A program made the position numbers and the translations under genes. A stretch of 64,000 nt of DNA from Benincasa hispida (lineage: Eukaryota > Streptophyta > Magnoliopsida > Cucurbitales > Cucurbitaceae), in assembly GCF_009727055.1 (NCBI RefSeq), contig NC_052350.1, positions 16,599,129-16,663,128 of the forward strand, in the 5' to 3' direction. The notes under the pieces are model-generated. The model had not been told where the DNA came from. It saw nothing but the letters and a program-made list of their open reading frames with translations, and did not search any database. Shown here piece after piece: positions 36,596 through 50,135 of the stretch; within the stretch, counting starts at the first letter, position 1; the number at the start of each line of letters is the position of its first letter.

Positions 36596-39500
36596 GGCCT
36601 ATTTAGATTAACTAGAAAAAAAAACTGTTTTTCAAAAGCTCATTTTTATTTAAATACTTTTGATAAAAGCGGATTAAAATATATTTGAAAAGCTATTTTA
36701 AGTGGTTACCAAACACTTCAATTTATTCCTAAATGACTTATTTTTTAAATTAAATACTTAAAAATATATTTAAAATACACCCTATATTGTTACCAACCAA
36801 AATTCAGGAATTAAATTATTGATTTCATGAAAGTTGAAAGATCAAGAGTATTTTTTAATTTTAACTTTTTTGGTCTCTAAATTTTAAAAAACAAGCGTAA
36901 ATGATCGCTGACGTTACTTTTTGATACGATAACGAAGTAATATTTAAAATATTTTTAATTCTAACGTGTGATATTTGATATTAAAAATAAAATAAATTAT
37001 TTCTCTCTCGTTATCTCTTTACTAACTTTCTCTATTCTTATGACTATGATTCTCATGGCCAATTCAAATGTCACACCAATATTAAAAACAACAATAATAA
37101 AAAAAACTAAAAACTAAAAAAGAAAAGGTACCTCGTCGACGTTTTAAACTTAATTCTCAAAATTCAAATCTTAAAGGTGCTCATTTTTAAAATCTAAACC
37201 AACCTCTAGACTAAAAACATAGTTTAGAACTTAGATGACAATAATTTCCATTGTCCCATTCAAATGTCACATCAGCATTAAAAATAATTAAAACTAACAT
37301 GACTACCTATTAAACTCAATTTCTCAATACTCTAGTAACCATTTTGTTTTTTTTTAAAAAAAAAAATTAAATCTATTTTTTTAATGTTTTTTATAATGAT
37401 TTACATCTTTCTTAAATATAATTGATTAAATTATTAGCCAAATTTCAGAGACAAAAGTATGTTTTTAAAAACTATTTTTTAAGTTTTCAAAATTTAGCTT
37501 GATTTTTTAATCTATTGGTAAAAGATAAATAATAAATGAAGAAATTTTAAGATGTAAGGAGTGTTTATAGGCTTAATTTTCAAAAATAAAAACAGAAAAT
37601 CAAATAGTTACCAAACGAGATTAGTTGGTTCAATTTGGTAACCATTTTGTTCTTGATTTTTAGTTTTTTTTTTTAAATATTAAGTCTATTAACTCTTAAC
37701 TTCTGACAATGATTTTGTATCTTTATTAAGTACAATGATTGAATTCTTAGCCAAATTTAAAAAAACAATAGCAAATTTTTAAAAGCTTGTTTTTTTTTTT
37801 TTTTAATTTTCAAATTTTAGTTTGCTTTTTTAAATCATTAGTAAAAAATAAATAACAAATGAAGAAATTTAAAGATAAAAATAATGTTTATAGACTTAAT
37901 TTAAAAAAAAAAATAAAAACAAAAAATCAAATAATTAATAAAACAAGGTTTAAATTTAAAAAACTAAACTAACCTATTGTTGGAAACTCTAGACCAAATA
38001 CATAATTTAGACATAAAGTTTCTCAATTCATTTTTGGATTAGATAGTTAGAAAAAACGAATGGCTAGAGATTGAGATGGGATCGGGTCAAAGTCAAAGTG
38101 AAAAATTGGTTGGAGATTTTGTGTGGCGAGTCAGGTTGACCAAGTGAAATCGTGTGGGTCAGAGGCCAACTGGGAAAAACCGTATGGCACCAAATTGAAC
38201 CAAATACCAAAACCAAAACCAAAACCGTAGCGTGATTTATAGACTTTTCTTTTTCTTTATTGGTCGGCTTGCAATTTGCAATTGCAATCAAAAGATCCAT
38301 TTTAAAATGACAAATGATGTTTAGAAAAATATAAAATATCTCTTTGTTGATATCATGATCATGTGAAGTTACATTATTGTTCTTCTTTTTTTTTTTCCTA
38401 TTTTTCTTCGATGCGAGAAATCTTCCTCTACATGTCGTCTTCTTCTTCTTTTCTAGCACGATGAGTCCACGCGAACAGGTTTGACGTGATCAACTCCAGT
38501 GAACAAGAGATGAGACTAATGAGTGATTTTGTGAAAGAGAAAAAGAAGAGAGAGCAAGAACGAAAGACATAGTGATTTGTGAGTAAAAAAAAAAAAGATA
38601 ACGAAATGAGCTAGTGATTTGTGAGTGAAAAAAGAAGAGAAAGCGAGACTAGCAAGAGTAAGACTACTTTTCTGCGTGCACACGAGTATATTTAGATAAT
38701 TTCACCCAAATTTGATGTCAACAAAGGGTTATTCGACATTTTTTTAAAAAAAATCGGATCATTTCACTTTTTTTTTATATAATTTTTGGGTCATCTATCT
38801 AATAGACCCATGTTTTTTAATTATTTGTCAAAACCAATTAATGAAACAACACTTCCTTTTCATACCATTTTCTGTCCATTTATTTCCCACTTTTTATTGA
38901 TGTTTTTTTTCTCCACCCACGCCAACTACTCACCGACCTATTTAATTTTAACTTCCCATCTAAATATTTTCTATATCATAATAATATACTTTTAATAATT
39001 ATTACACAATAACGTTGTTTATTTGAAACAGCAAGACATTCAAATTTCTAATTTTTTTTTATTAATATATACCTTAATTAATTAAGATAAATGTAAGATA
39101 GTCATTATTTGAAATACTTATAGTTCTTTTAATATTTTAATGATTTGATTAGTAGAGTTCAATCTAGCTCTTGCTTATTAAACTTTTATCAAATTTTTCC
39201 ATATATAGTCTCTCTTAATAATGTTTTTAAGTGTGACTTAAGGCTGTGGGATAGGGATCAATCATTTGGAATTAAACGTGGGAGATTATAGCAACATTAA
39301 CTCTTTTGTGATAGATTGACATTTGCAAAGAAGATGAATCTCTATTGAATTTGGAAGAAAATTGATTAATCAATTTGTTGACAATGCAACCAAATTTGAA
39401 CATTGAATAGATAAGGAAAAAATTATTAGTATATAATTGAGGGTTATGAATTTATGGCATGAGACTTTTGTGAATGAAATCAAAAGCAACGTTATATAGG

Positions 39501-40993
39501 ATTGTGGTCGGACAAGATTACTATGAAAATATGTGAAGATTGTTATTCCTAACACAAATTAGATAGAGTTTCAAAAAATAATGTTGAAAGGGAATTTTGG
39601 TGAGAATTTGTGAATTTTGACTAAATTGTTCGATAGTCCATTTGTATGTTTATTAAATTTAAATTTGTGTAAAACTTTCATTTTTTAAGGTTAAATTTGT
39701 ACCAAACTAGATATAGTTGAAATTTCAATTTGATGAAATTATAGATTTAGGATGAAAATTCATAACATTGACAAAGAAGTTTCTTCCCAATAATTTTTTT
39801 TTTAAAAAAAAAATCTGTGTAGTTTTTTGTTACAAAAAATTACAATTTTTTTTACATCTCTAGCCATATCTCATAAATCACATCTTCTAGTACGTTAGTT
39901 GGAAGTCGGGTTCGATGTATTATTCAAAGAGCAAGTCCTATCTCGAATGCGTTTGAAATATATTTTCAAATACTTAATTTTTAAAAAAAATCGTAAATGT
40001 TTAAAAACTATTCAAAATATTTTTTAAACATATTTTAATCAATTTTTATTAATTATATTTAAATAAAAATGAATTTTTTGGAAAATATTTTTCAATCAAA
40101 TCAATTCAGATGGATCATTCTTTATGCAAGACCAATGGTTTCAAATTCATTGGTCTTCAAACCTTTTATGATCAATACGATGAATGGAAGGTGACGTCAT
40201 AATTGTATAAAAATAATTATTTTGATATATTCAAAACTAGTGAACCAAAAAAGAAACTTAGCTGCAATATATTTTAATAATCATGTGAATCATAACAATG
40301 GCGCAACTTTTTACCACCACCAATACACACGTTAGTTGGCATTTATTATTAATTACTTGCTAGAATGAATATTAAATAATTATTTTATTGGTAGAATAGA
40401 TATTAAATAGTTACGTGATAGAAAATAAGTCTTAACTCAATTTCTATAAAACTGTACTATTTACTTTAAAATTAAAAGTTTACTTTAATACCCACATATT
40501 ATTAGAAAAAAATTATGAGATCAAGTCAATTTTAATAACTATTAATTCTTTTAATTCTAAAAAGTAGTTCCTATTTATCAAAATTTGATTCATATTAACT
40601 TTTTAATATGCTTTTAGCATCCATGTTTTAAAAATGCTTTGATTCATTTCTCTTACATTCTACTTTCAATAACTTTGACTCTAAAGACATTCTGTAGTCA
40701 AAAATTCAAATTCTTGAAATGAGATGAAAATACTTTTTTTTTTTTAATGATAAAGGGAAATAACTTAAATCATTATATTAGCATGGGTATATTTAGTTAG
40801 ATTTTTTTAATACATTTTTTTCTTATTGATATCACTTTTCAGTTCTTCTTTTTTAAAAGATTGAACGAAACACACTGTAAAGTAAAATGTAATAAATAAA
40901 GGTATGAAGGAATCCTTATCCAAATTGAAATCAAATGAAAAATTAGGTTTTAAATATTTATTCACGAAATCACTCTAGTCAAATAGTCACTTG
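36596..40993. other. AT-rich intergenic DNA with degenerate repeat copies
   Basis: Several degraded copies of one repeat family with the phrases TTTGGTAACCATTTTGTT and AATAAATGAAGAAATTT, in either orientation, lie at about 37330-37560 and 37600-37960. The same family recurs near 48.2, 48.9 and 51 kb. The long minus-strand ORF at 38064-38459 is lysine-rich low complexity and not a recognised gene. Confidence 0.5.
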
Positions 40994-41762
40994 CTATGAA
41001 GCACAAATACTTCATGTGAGGCAAAGAATACACATATCGGATACCGATACTTCCAGATACTTCCCAAATACGTATTTGACACGCAATTTGACATATCTAT
41101 ACTTTCAGATACTTTAAAGATACGTATCTGACACGATTTGACGTATCTATTTCTATGCGTATTTTTTTTTTAAGAAAAATGACAAGTAACTCATCTAATA
41201 TTTCTCAATCTGAAATTAAGCAACCTATTTAAAAAGCTCAACACTTGAGTTCAAAACTAAAAGGAAAAAAATAAATAATGGACCAAATCTTATATTAGAA
41301 TCATCTAATCTCCATCTTTATATTTGAATCCCCACAAAATCCACCAAAATATAAATCATTTGGATATCTTCAACAATAAATTATTCGTTTATCTTCATAT
41401 TTCTCTCTCTAATCTTCTTCTTCTTCTTTTTTGCAATATGAGTTACTTTTCTATTGCATTTTATTAACTATTGTACTTCGACATCTTAGATGTTGCTTTT
41501 TTGTATTGTATTTCAGTGTTTGTATTCTATTTTGTGCTATTGTTATTAATTTGTATGTTAAATTTATCTATATCCTAGATTTTTTTTTTTAAAAAAAAAT
41601 GTATATTCAACGTATCAGTATCCTCGTTTTTAGAAATATGTATATATATATAAAATGACGCATCCTTAAACGTATCCATATCTTAGTTTTTTAGAAATTG
41701 ATGAATTGCCGTATCCGATCGTATCCGTATCATGTAGCCGTATCTGTGTTTGTGCTTCGTAG
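40994..41762. mobile_element. Terminal-inverted-repeat DNA element, 769 bp, non-autonomous
   Basis: The left end is CTATGAAGCACAAATAC; the right end inverted is CTACGAAGCACAAACAC (14 of 17 identical). The 8-bp flanks GTCACTTG (40986-40993) and ACCACTTG (41763-41770) match at 6 of 8 positions, suggesting an old target duplication. Subterminal repeats rich in GATAC/GTATC (GATACGTATCTGACACG type) face inwards from both ends. There is no transposase. An 8-bp duplication would fit hAT or some Mutator-like elements; the class is not settled. Confidence 0.7.
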
Positions 41763-43560
41763 ACCACTTGGCTCCTTTGAAACTATACATATATATATAT
41801 ATTATATATATATATATAACCAAAAAAAAAAAAAAAAAAAAAAAAACTTGACCAAGGACCATTAAGATTTTATTAAGAAGAAAAACCAAAAGTTTAAAGA
41901 CTATTAAACATTTGTTTTAACAATCAAGAGTGACCTATCAAAAAAAAAAAAAGTTTAAAAACCAAATAGCAAGCCTCAAAGTTTAACTAGTAATGTAACC
42001 TATTTTAAACTAATTCATATATCCAATACACTTGCTTTTGTCAAAATTTTCAATTTATTTTTATTTAAATATGCCAACTATAATGAGTGTGATATAGATG
42101 TCAATGGAATGATTTTGTTTCTTTGAGTTCAACAAAAATAAGAATGAGATTCAAATCTCTAGTCTGAAGATTCAACCCCTAAAAAAAAAAAAAAAAAAAA
42201 AAAAAATCTCATACTTGGTAGATCTTTACTTTTATTTTGAAGGTTACTTCATTTTAAGGTTAACAATTTGGTTCGCATTGCACATCATTTATCAAAATAG
42301 AAAAAGTAAAAGAAAAAAACAGGTTGGTTGTATATATATAAAAAGCTCATAAATTAATAACAACAACAAAAAAAAAAAAAAATCTAAAATTATTTGCAAG
42401 CATAGCAAAATCTAAATCCAACTTATGGAAAAGTATAGAAAGATCCCTAATCCATAAAAAAAAAAAATTGTCAAGAGAATAATTAGCCTATGCCTAAAAT
42501 TTTTTTATCACTAATATATTGTCATGATTGCAATTCTTTTAATAATAGAAGTCTATCGTCGATATATTATTAACAATAGAAATCATCATACAAACATATA
42601 ATTCTATTGGTATCCATTAGTAGTATTTTTCTACTATTCATAGATTAGTTCAATCATATACTTGTATGGTTGTTAGACTGGAATTGTATCGAGAAATCTA
42701 TCAATATGTATCATGGATTATATTACAATGATAAATAATAAATCTATTAGTGAGTGTCATTGATAGAAGTTCTATTGTTGATAGTTTAGTTCAAATATAA
42801 ATTTGTGTTATTGTTAATATAGACTACTAACACTTATATATGTGAAGTCAATGACTATCGCTATCATATTGGTCTTGTAATTTAAAATTTGTTTAATTTT
42901 ACTATTTATAATTTTAATAAATTTTGAATTTAGAAAATTTATTGTAAAAAGTGTTAATAAATAATAAAGTATATAAACTAAAAGTTAGATATTTAAAAAG
43001 TAAAAGAAGGCTTAATTAAAACAAAATGGTATTTGAACAAAATAAAAATGGATGAGGCAAAAGTGGGGAATACGACAAAAGAGGGAAGAATATGATTGAA
43101 TACTTTTATTGTGGAGGGTAAATCTGTCATTTTGAAGAGAGAGAGATGAGAAAAGTAAGGGAAGGAGGTTCATGTGAGAAGAGGGAGGAGAAAGGGATGT
43201 AATCATCTAAATGTCACCTTTTTGGGAGGTGGAATTCTAAATTATTAAAAATTACTTTAATTAATTATAAAAAGTTAAATTGGTAGAAACAGACAGATAA
43301 GATGGGAAATGAAAAGGAAATGGAACAGAATTAAATAAAAACAAACAAAACACCAACTATATTTCTTCTATTCTATTTCATTATACAATAACAAAAAGCC
43401 TCCATTTTTATTTATATCTTTTCCTTTCACATTCATTTCTATTTCTATTTCTATTCTTAACGAAAGTGAGCATTTGTCTTACTTCTCACCATTTTTTTGG
43501 TGAATTCTCAGTCCTTCACGTTCAAACAAACCGATAGAAACAGAGAGCTCTGTCAAGGTT
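41763..43560. other. Intergenic DNA and upstream region of the SMAX1-like gene
   Basis: Contains an AT microsatellite just before 41820, three poly(A) runs (41822-41846, 42180-42206, 42371-42383) and loosely repeated GTCTATC/GATAGAAG phrases (about 42540-42790). 43100-43690 is the likely promoter and leader of the downstream gene: a TTTCTATTTCTATTTC repeat at 43437-43457 and a possible TATA box (TTTATATC, about 43410). No transcription start can be fixed. Confidence 0.5.
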
Positions 43561-43695
43561 CTGTTTTTTCAATTGGGTTTTTCAATGGTGGATTGGAGAA
43601 AGAGAATAACCGATTTCTACTCCGAAATTGATTTCCTTTTTTAATTGGTTGAAACTTGGAGGAGGAGGAGAATTTTTTGGATATCGATTCTGGAA

Positions 43696-46600
43696 ATGAG
43701 AGCTGGACTTGGTACGATCCTGCAAACACTGACGTCGGAGGCGGCAACTATTTTGAACCAGGCAATTGCCGAGGCCGGTCGCCGTAACCATGGCCAGACC
43801 ACGCCGGTCCATGTGGCTGCAACTCTGTTGGCTTCACCAACTGGGTTCCTTCGTCAGGCCTGCATCAAGTCCCATCCTAATTCATCGCACCCACTTCAGT
43901 GCAGAGCTCTCGAGCTCTGTTTCAGCGTCGCTCTCGAACGCTTACCGACGGCCCAAAACGTGTCCGCCGGTTCAGAACCACCCATCTCCAATGCGTTAAT
44001 GGCAGCCCTTAAACGTGCACAAGCTCACCAACGCCGCGGCTCGTCTGAATTGCAGCAACAGCCTATGTTAGCGGTGAAGGTTGAGTTCGAGCAGCTAGTT
44101 ATATCGATTCTCGATGATCCAAGCGTCAGTAGAATCATGCGGGAAGCGAGCTTTTCAAGCCCTGCCGTTAAAGCTACGATTGAACGGTCTTTGAATTCGT
44201 CGGCATCTGTGGTGAATTCATCCCCTATTGGACTAGGTTCCCACTCTTCTCCGTCGCCTAATCGGAATCTTTATTTGAATCCACGGTTGCAACAGGGAAG
44301 CGTTACCCAATTGGGACAGCCAAAAGGGGAGGAAGTGAAACGAATCGTGGATATTTTGCTCAGGCCGACGAAGAGAAATCCAATCGTAGTTGGGGATTCG
44401 GAAACAGATGCAATGTTGGAGGAATTTTTTAAGCGAATTAACAAGAAAGAACTGACTGAAGGGTCGCTTCAGAATGCTGAGATTATCCATTTGAAGAAGG
44501 AACTTGCATCGGATGGAGCACAAATACCCACAAAACTTGAAGAATTGGAAGATTTGGTAGCGACCCGAATGGCCAAATCTAGTTCTGGGAGTATAATTCT
44601 TGACTTGGGGAATCTACAATGGTTGATTGAGCAGCCGGCGAGTTCTGTTGCCCCTGATTCCGGCGGAGTACTGCAGCCAGTTGTATCCGAGGCCAGCCGT
44701 GCTGCCGTTCAGAAGATTGGAAAGCTGTTGATAAGGTTCAGAGAGGAAACTGCCGGACGGCTGTGGTTAATCGGAACCGCTACTTGTGAAACCTTCTTGA
44801 GATGCCAAATCTATCATCCCTCAATCGAAAGTGATTGGGATTTACATGTTGTTCCTGTTGTAGCTAAAGCCCCTCGCTCTGGTTTATATCCAAGGTACTT
44901 TTGGATTCTTATCCTTCTTATTTGGATTGTTAAGCACAGAGTATTTGCTTGAGCCTTAAGAACATTTGGGTCATAGGAGAAATCAAGAATAAGTTGAAAA
45001 TTTTAGACTTTACTTATAGATTACTTCTTTCCCTGAAATGTTTCTGTGATTATTTTACCATTGTCTGGAAAGTATTGTATGATTTCGTTCAATTATTTAG
45101 AAATTTTGTTCGTTCAAGCTTGATTTCTTTTGTTTTTGACGGTTGGGTATTGAGTGTCTTTTTTGATCTTGTTCATTTAGGTTTGGAACAAAGGAGATTC
45201 TTGGCAGTTCAATCGAATCCGTGTCTCCATTGAAGTTCTTTCCTACTCCTCCCATTAGTCAACTGAGACATAAATCTGAGACTCTAAATAATGGTCCTAG
45301 AATAACTTGCTGCCCACAGTGTATGCAGAAGTATGAACAAGAACAACAAAAACTCATGAACAAGGAGTCTGAGAAATCTTCTTCAGGAGTCAAGACAGAC
45401 AGTAATCATCCTCCACTGCCACACTGGCTGCAAAAGGCTAAAGATCATGCTCCTAATGCTGAATCGGTTGATTCGGAACAGGTAACTTCGTCTCCTCAGG
45501 GGTGTGATAAATTTCAAATGAAATCAAGTTCAGCTAAATTTTGTTTGTGTTTTGTTGCAGAATAAGGACAAAGAATTGATTGTAAAGCAGAGGACTCAAG
45601 AGCTACAAAAGAAATGGAATACTACATGCTTGCACCTTCATCCCAATTTCCATCAATCAAAAATTTTCAGTTCAACAGGAAATATGGCAACAGGGATTTT
45701 GACGACGGGTTTATACAATCAAAACTTGCTCAAGTGCCAGCCTAGGTTAGAACTGAATAAAAGCCTTGGGAGAACTCTTCAGCTGAATATGAATCCACAA
45801 CCCAACCAGCCATCTGACTACAGCTCAATACAAACAGACTTGATTCTTGGACAAGGGAAGTTTAGTGGTAACATCCCTGAACAAACTCGTAAAGATTGCA
45901 CCAAAGAATTTTTGGGCCAAAATCACAAGTCTTTTGGACCAGAGATGAAGTCTCTGGATCTTCAGAGTGCCAAACTTCTAGGTATAACCGATGTTGATTC
46001 ATACAAGAAGATCCTTAAAGTTCTTATGGAAAAGGTTTGGTGGCAGCAAGATGCAGTTTCTGCTGTGGCTAATATGATAACTCAACGCAAACTGGGCAAC
46101 AGGAAGCGTCAAGGTGCTGGATCGAAAGGAGACATTTGGCTATTATTTGCAGGGCCTGACAAAGTTGGCAAGAAGAAGATGGCATCAGCTATTTCAGAGC
46201 TGGTATGTGGGTCCATCCTAGTTACAATTTGTCTTGGTACACGACGTAATAGTAGAGGATTGGACAATAATTTTCGTGGTAGAACCCCGTTAGATCAAAT
46301 TGCAGAGGCTGTTAGGATGAATCCATTTTCAGTGATAGTTCTTGAGGACATAGATGAAGCAGATATTCTATTTCGTGGGAGTGTAAAACGGGCAATCGAA
46401 AGTGGTCGGCTCATTGATTCCCATGGTCGAGAAATCAGCCTTGGTAATGTTATTTTTATCCTCACAACTGTTTGGCTACCGGACGATCTAAAGTACTTGT
46501 CGGATCAAAATTCTTTTGGCGAAAAGGAGCTCGCAAATTTAGCTGGTGAAAGTTGGCAATTGAGGTTATCTCTGTCCGAAAAGCTATTAAAACGTCGAGG

Positions 46601-47183
46601 GAATTGGCTTTGCAATGAAGAAAGGCTCACAAAAACCAGGAAAAATACAAATCCTGGTCTGTTTTTCGATTTGAATGAGGCTGCCAATGCAGACGACGAT
46701 ACTGCAGATGGATCACACAACTCAAGCGACCTCACAATCGATCATGAAGATGAATATGGACTAAGCAAGATGGAATCAACAACACCTTCACCAGCATTAA
46801 GTGAGCTTCAAGATATTGTCGACGATGCCATTATCTTCAAGCCAGTCAACTTCAATCATATAACCCGAGACATTAAAACGTCTATCAACGAAAAATTCTC
46901 CTCCATTATTGGGGAAGGAGTCTCAATCGAGTTACAAGACCAGGCTCTACAAAAAATCTTAGCTGGGGTATGGTTTGGCAACACTGGTTTAGAAGAATGG
47001 GCAGAGAAAGCACTAGTTCCAAGTTTCAACCATCTCAAAGCTTGCTTTCCAAAAACAGCAGGCAGCACACGAGACAAGTCTATAGTCGTTACTCTCGAAC
47101 TAGACCGTGAATCAGGCAATCGAAGCCGAGGAGATTGGCTGCCTAATAACATCAAAGTAGTGACAGCAGTAGATGGATTATGA
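43696..47183 (+). CDS. SMAX1: SMAX1-type Clp-like repressor of karrikin/strigolactone signalling
   Basis: Three exons join in phase: 43696-44894, 45181-45481 and 45561-47183 (TGA), 1040 residues. ATG 43696 is chosen over the in-frame ATG 43645 because the family begins MRAGL. The N-terminal double Clp-N region (about 8-180) contains LTSEAATILNQAIAEAGRRN, TPVHVAATLLASPTGFLRQA and ALELCFSVALERLPTAQ. The C-terminal half has a degenerate P-loop AGPDKVGKKK (697-706), a Walker-B-like block VIVLEDIDEAD and FRGRT (738-742), where the family degron is usually written RGKT. The EAR motif is FFDLNEAAN (DLN at 870-872). Known relatives act in the nucleus, bind TOPLESS-type corepressors, and are degraded through MAX2 SCF ubiquitin ligase after KAI2 or D14 perceives its ligand. 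The gene looks intact. SMAX1 versus SMXL2 was judged by eye; SMXL6/7/8 is less likely. Confidence 0.93.
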
Positions 47184-48889
47184 GAATAGGGTGGAGGTAA
47201 CATAAAATCTTGTATATATGCATATATAGTTTGCCCCTAAGGCTGGGGGAGGGGAGGTGTTATAATTTTAACAGCATCTAGATAGCGGGTAAGCATGAAA
47301 TTGGTTTTTTGAGCATTGTTGATAAAGGGAAAAGCAGTATCTTGTAATTTCCTTTCTCCTTGGGAATTATTTAATTCAATTGTCTTCACCTCCATATTCA
47401 TATTATATAAATAAGCATATACTTTCCCCAAGAAAGAAGCAAGCAATAATGAATAGACACTTAAAAGAGCATTGTTTATTTGCACGAGCAATGATATGGG
47501 TCAAAGATGGAAATGACAAAGATTAGCGTAAGCTTGTTTGTCTATTTTTTGATGAAAGACTTTGTAAGTGGACTTTTAGTTAAAAGATGATAAATGTTAA
47601 CTACCAAATGGCAAATGGGGTGGTCATGTCACTGACTCTAAGGCGAGTTCAAAGGGCAAAAAAAAACAAATATAAATGAAGGTGAAGTTGCGCAGCAGTT
47701 TCTGAAAGCGGCCATTTGTGTGGTTGAAAGGGGTGTGGTGATCGAGAAATTTTCTAATATCATATTCTTTCTAAACGTGTTGACAATAGTATATGAAATT
47801 TTCGCTGAGTGGCCGACTTGTAGAGAAAAAGAAGCGACATAAACTAGCCGCCGCTTTGTGTTTCTTTGGTGTTCATTTATACCCACTCAAAACTATGCAA
47901 TTTGGTGTTGCCCACAAAAATCTTTTGTTGTATCTATTGGAATCCACATGTTTGAGTTTTCCCTATTAGCCATGTAACCTCACAGATATGAACTGAATCA
48001 TTGTTTGTTTCATTTCGAATGCTGTATTCCTGTCCTCAATTTCACACCTAATTTTTGTTTTTAGAATCTTCCTAACTTATAATTAAGGGAATTTGTAAGG
48101 ACCTAAAATGTTTGTCCTATGTGCAAATTAAATATGGAAAAATATTTTAATTCTCATTTTCAATATCTTAAGTCTTCTTTGATAATCATTTAGTTTTTTA
48201 TTTTTAAAAATTATGTCTATTTTCTCTCAATTTTTTCCATAATTTTCATCTTTCTCAACTAAGAGAATTTAATTATTAGTCAAATTTTAAATATAAAAAT
48301 AAATTTTCAAATTGGAGATTTTTAGAAATAGAAAAATAATGGCACTATTTATACAAAATAGAAAAAAATTAATCTTCTTTGATAGAGGCTGATAGAAGTC
48401 TATTGATATTTATTAGTGATAAAAACTGATAGAAGTCTATCACTAATAGACGGTGATAGAAGTCTATTAGTGTCAGTGATGGACAATGATAAATGTCATC
48501 ACTATCTATTATTGATATACGGTGAAATTTTACAATATTTATAAATAAATTTATTTATTTTATTATATTTTAAAACAATCCTATTATACTACCGTATATA
48601 ACATTCTAATAAAGGTATATCATGTATATAGTCGCTATATTAACACTTGAAATTAAGTATATTTATTCCTTATATCAGTGATAATTTATAATATCAATTA
48701 TAGAATGACAAATATTTAAGTTATAAAACAAAAAAACACTGCATCTAACATACATAACACAAATCGTAAGAGGAATATTGCACAATAAAAAGAAGTAAAG
48801 AGAAATAATATGCCATGTATATTGTTGGAATATCAACATTCATACAAACTATGAGGTATTCTAATAAAATGTAAAATATACTAATAATT
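47184..48889. other. 3' flank of the SMAX1-like gene and AT-rich intergenic DNA
   Basis: The first 200-300 bases are probably 3' UTR. A degraded copy of the TTTGATAATCATTTAG repeat family lies at about 48175-48310. No further gene is recognised. Confidence 0.55.
48370..48535. repeat. Short imperfect repeats with TGATAGAAGTCTAT core
   Basis: The phrase TGATAGAAGTCTAT recurs at least three times, with reverse-complementary TATCACTAATAGA pieces between copies, making a self-complementary stretch. No function is apparent. Confidence 0.65.
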
Positions 48890-48995
48890 TAGGTCCTGTT
48901 TGATAATCATTTAGTTTTTAGTTTTTATTTTTGAAAATTAAATCTATTTCATTTATATTTCTTACAATGATTTGCATCTTTATTAAGTACAATAG

Positions 48996-49004
48996 TTGAT
49001 TTTT
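48996..49004. other. 9-bp target site duplication, left copy (TTGATTTTT)
   Basis: Exact match to 50882-50890 on the other side of the inserted element. Nine bases is the usual Mutator duplication length. Confidence 0.85.
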
Positions 49005-49685
49005 GGAAAATTGACAAAAATGACATTTTTCAAGTTTTCATTTTGATTTTTAGATCTTTTTAAAAAAATATGTTTTTTTGACCCTCACAATTTTGAAAAT
49101 GAATGAAAATTACCCTAATACCCTTCACATTTCAAAATCACTCAAACCCTCCAAACTCTAACTTTTCTTTTCCATTTTCACTCTTCTCCATTTCAAAAGC
49201 TCAATCTCACTCTATTTCACTCTTCTCATTCCACATTTCCTTGTCATTCTCCTTTTCATTAAAGATCATTGGAATTTTTCAACTAAGGTATGAATTTTCA
49301 TTTTGTTTCACTCAATGTGTTAGTTTATGCAAGGTGTTCTTGTGTAAATATTTGAAATCTATGTTGAATGTTATTTTTTTTTCCTAAAAACATCATGTTC
49401 GGCATTTTTTGAATAAGTTTGAGCCTAAAATGCATTTTCGGAAATCAGTCTTACTCGCCCGGGCTTCATAACATTGTGACCGGGTATGTGACCGGCGGGC
49501 AAGTTGGAGGTTGCTTGAGGATAGATTTGGGGAAGAGGGATTGTGCTCGATGGTAGACCGGTCGGGCCGTAAGTGATTTCGATCGAGTATGGGCGGGAAA
49601 GATAGAAAAGGACGAGGGAGAAGGGGGCAAAACTGGGTAGGAGTAGGTGGTGCCCGGTCTCGGCCCAGTCGGGTATTGGACTGGG

Positions 49686-50097
49686 TAAGGGGAGGGCACC
49701 GGGTAGAAAGGGGGCGCGTAGAGAAGGGACGGGTATGGGACTAAACGATTGCTTAGCACTACTAAACGATCGCTTAGCACTACTAAACGATTGCTTAGTA
49801 GTACTAAACGACCGCTTAGCTATGATTGATGGGAACGGGAGGGCGTCGGGTAGAGAGGGCCCTGCAGAGAGAGGACGGGTATGGGACTAAACGATCGCTT
49901 AATAGTACTAAACGATCGCTTAGTAGTACTAAATTACTAAACGATCACTTAGTAGTACTAAATGATCGCTTATCTGTGATCAATGGGAACGAGAGAGCAC
50001 CAGGTAGAGAGGGGGTGCGCAGAGAAGGGGCGGGTATTGGGACTAAACGATCGCTTAGTACCATCGCCTAGTACTAAACACTCGCTTAGCTATGATC
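49686..50097. repeat. Palindromic tandem array inside the MULE, left half
   Basis: The near-palindromic short unit CTAAACGATCGCTTAGTAGTA is repeated with small changes (49741, 49762, 49783, 49806, 49888, 49909 and others). It sits within a larger unit of about 147-154 bp that also holds a GAGGGC..CGGGTAGAGAGGGG..CGGGTATGGGA block (49692, 49839, 49993). ORFs crossing it are low complexity. Confidence 0.85.
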
Positions 50098-50135
50098 CTG
50101 TCTCTTATACACATCTAGATGTGTATAAGAGACAG
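50098..50135. other. Embedded Tn5/Nextera mate-pair junction adapter (artefact)
   Basis: The 19-bp Tn5 mosaic end CTGTCTCTTATACACATCT is followed directly by its reverse complement AGATGTGTATAAGAGACAG. This is the circularisation junction of Nextera mate-pair libraries. Translated in one frame it gives the well-known contaminant peptide VSYTHLDVYKRQ. It is not biological sequence of this genome. Confidence 0.98.

Noticed and set aside
38064..38459. 131-codon minus-strand ORF
   Set aside because: Lysine/asparagine-rich low complexity in AT-rich DNA, no recognisable family and no gene context.
43553..43812. Minus-strand ORFs over the start of the SMAX1-like gene
   Set aside because: Shadow frames of a well-supported plus-strand exon.
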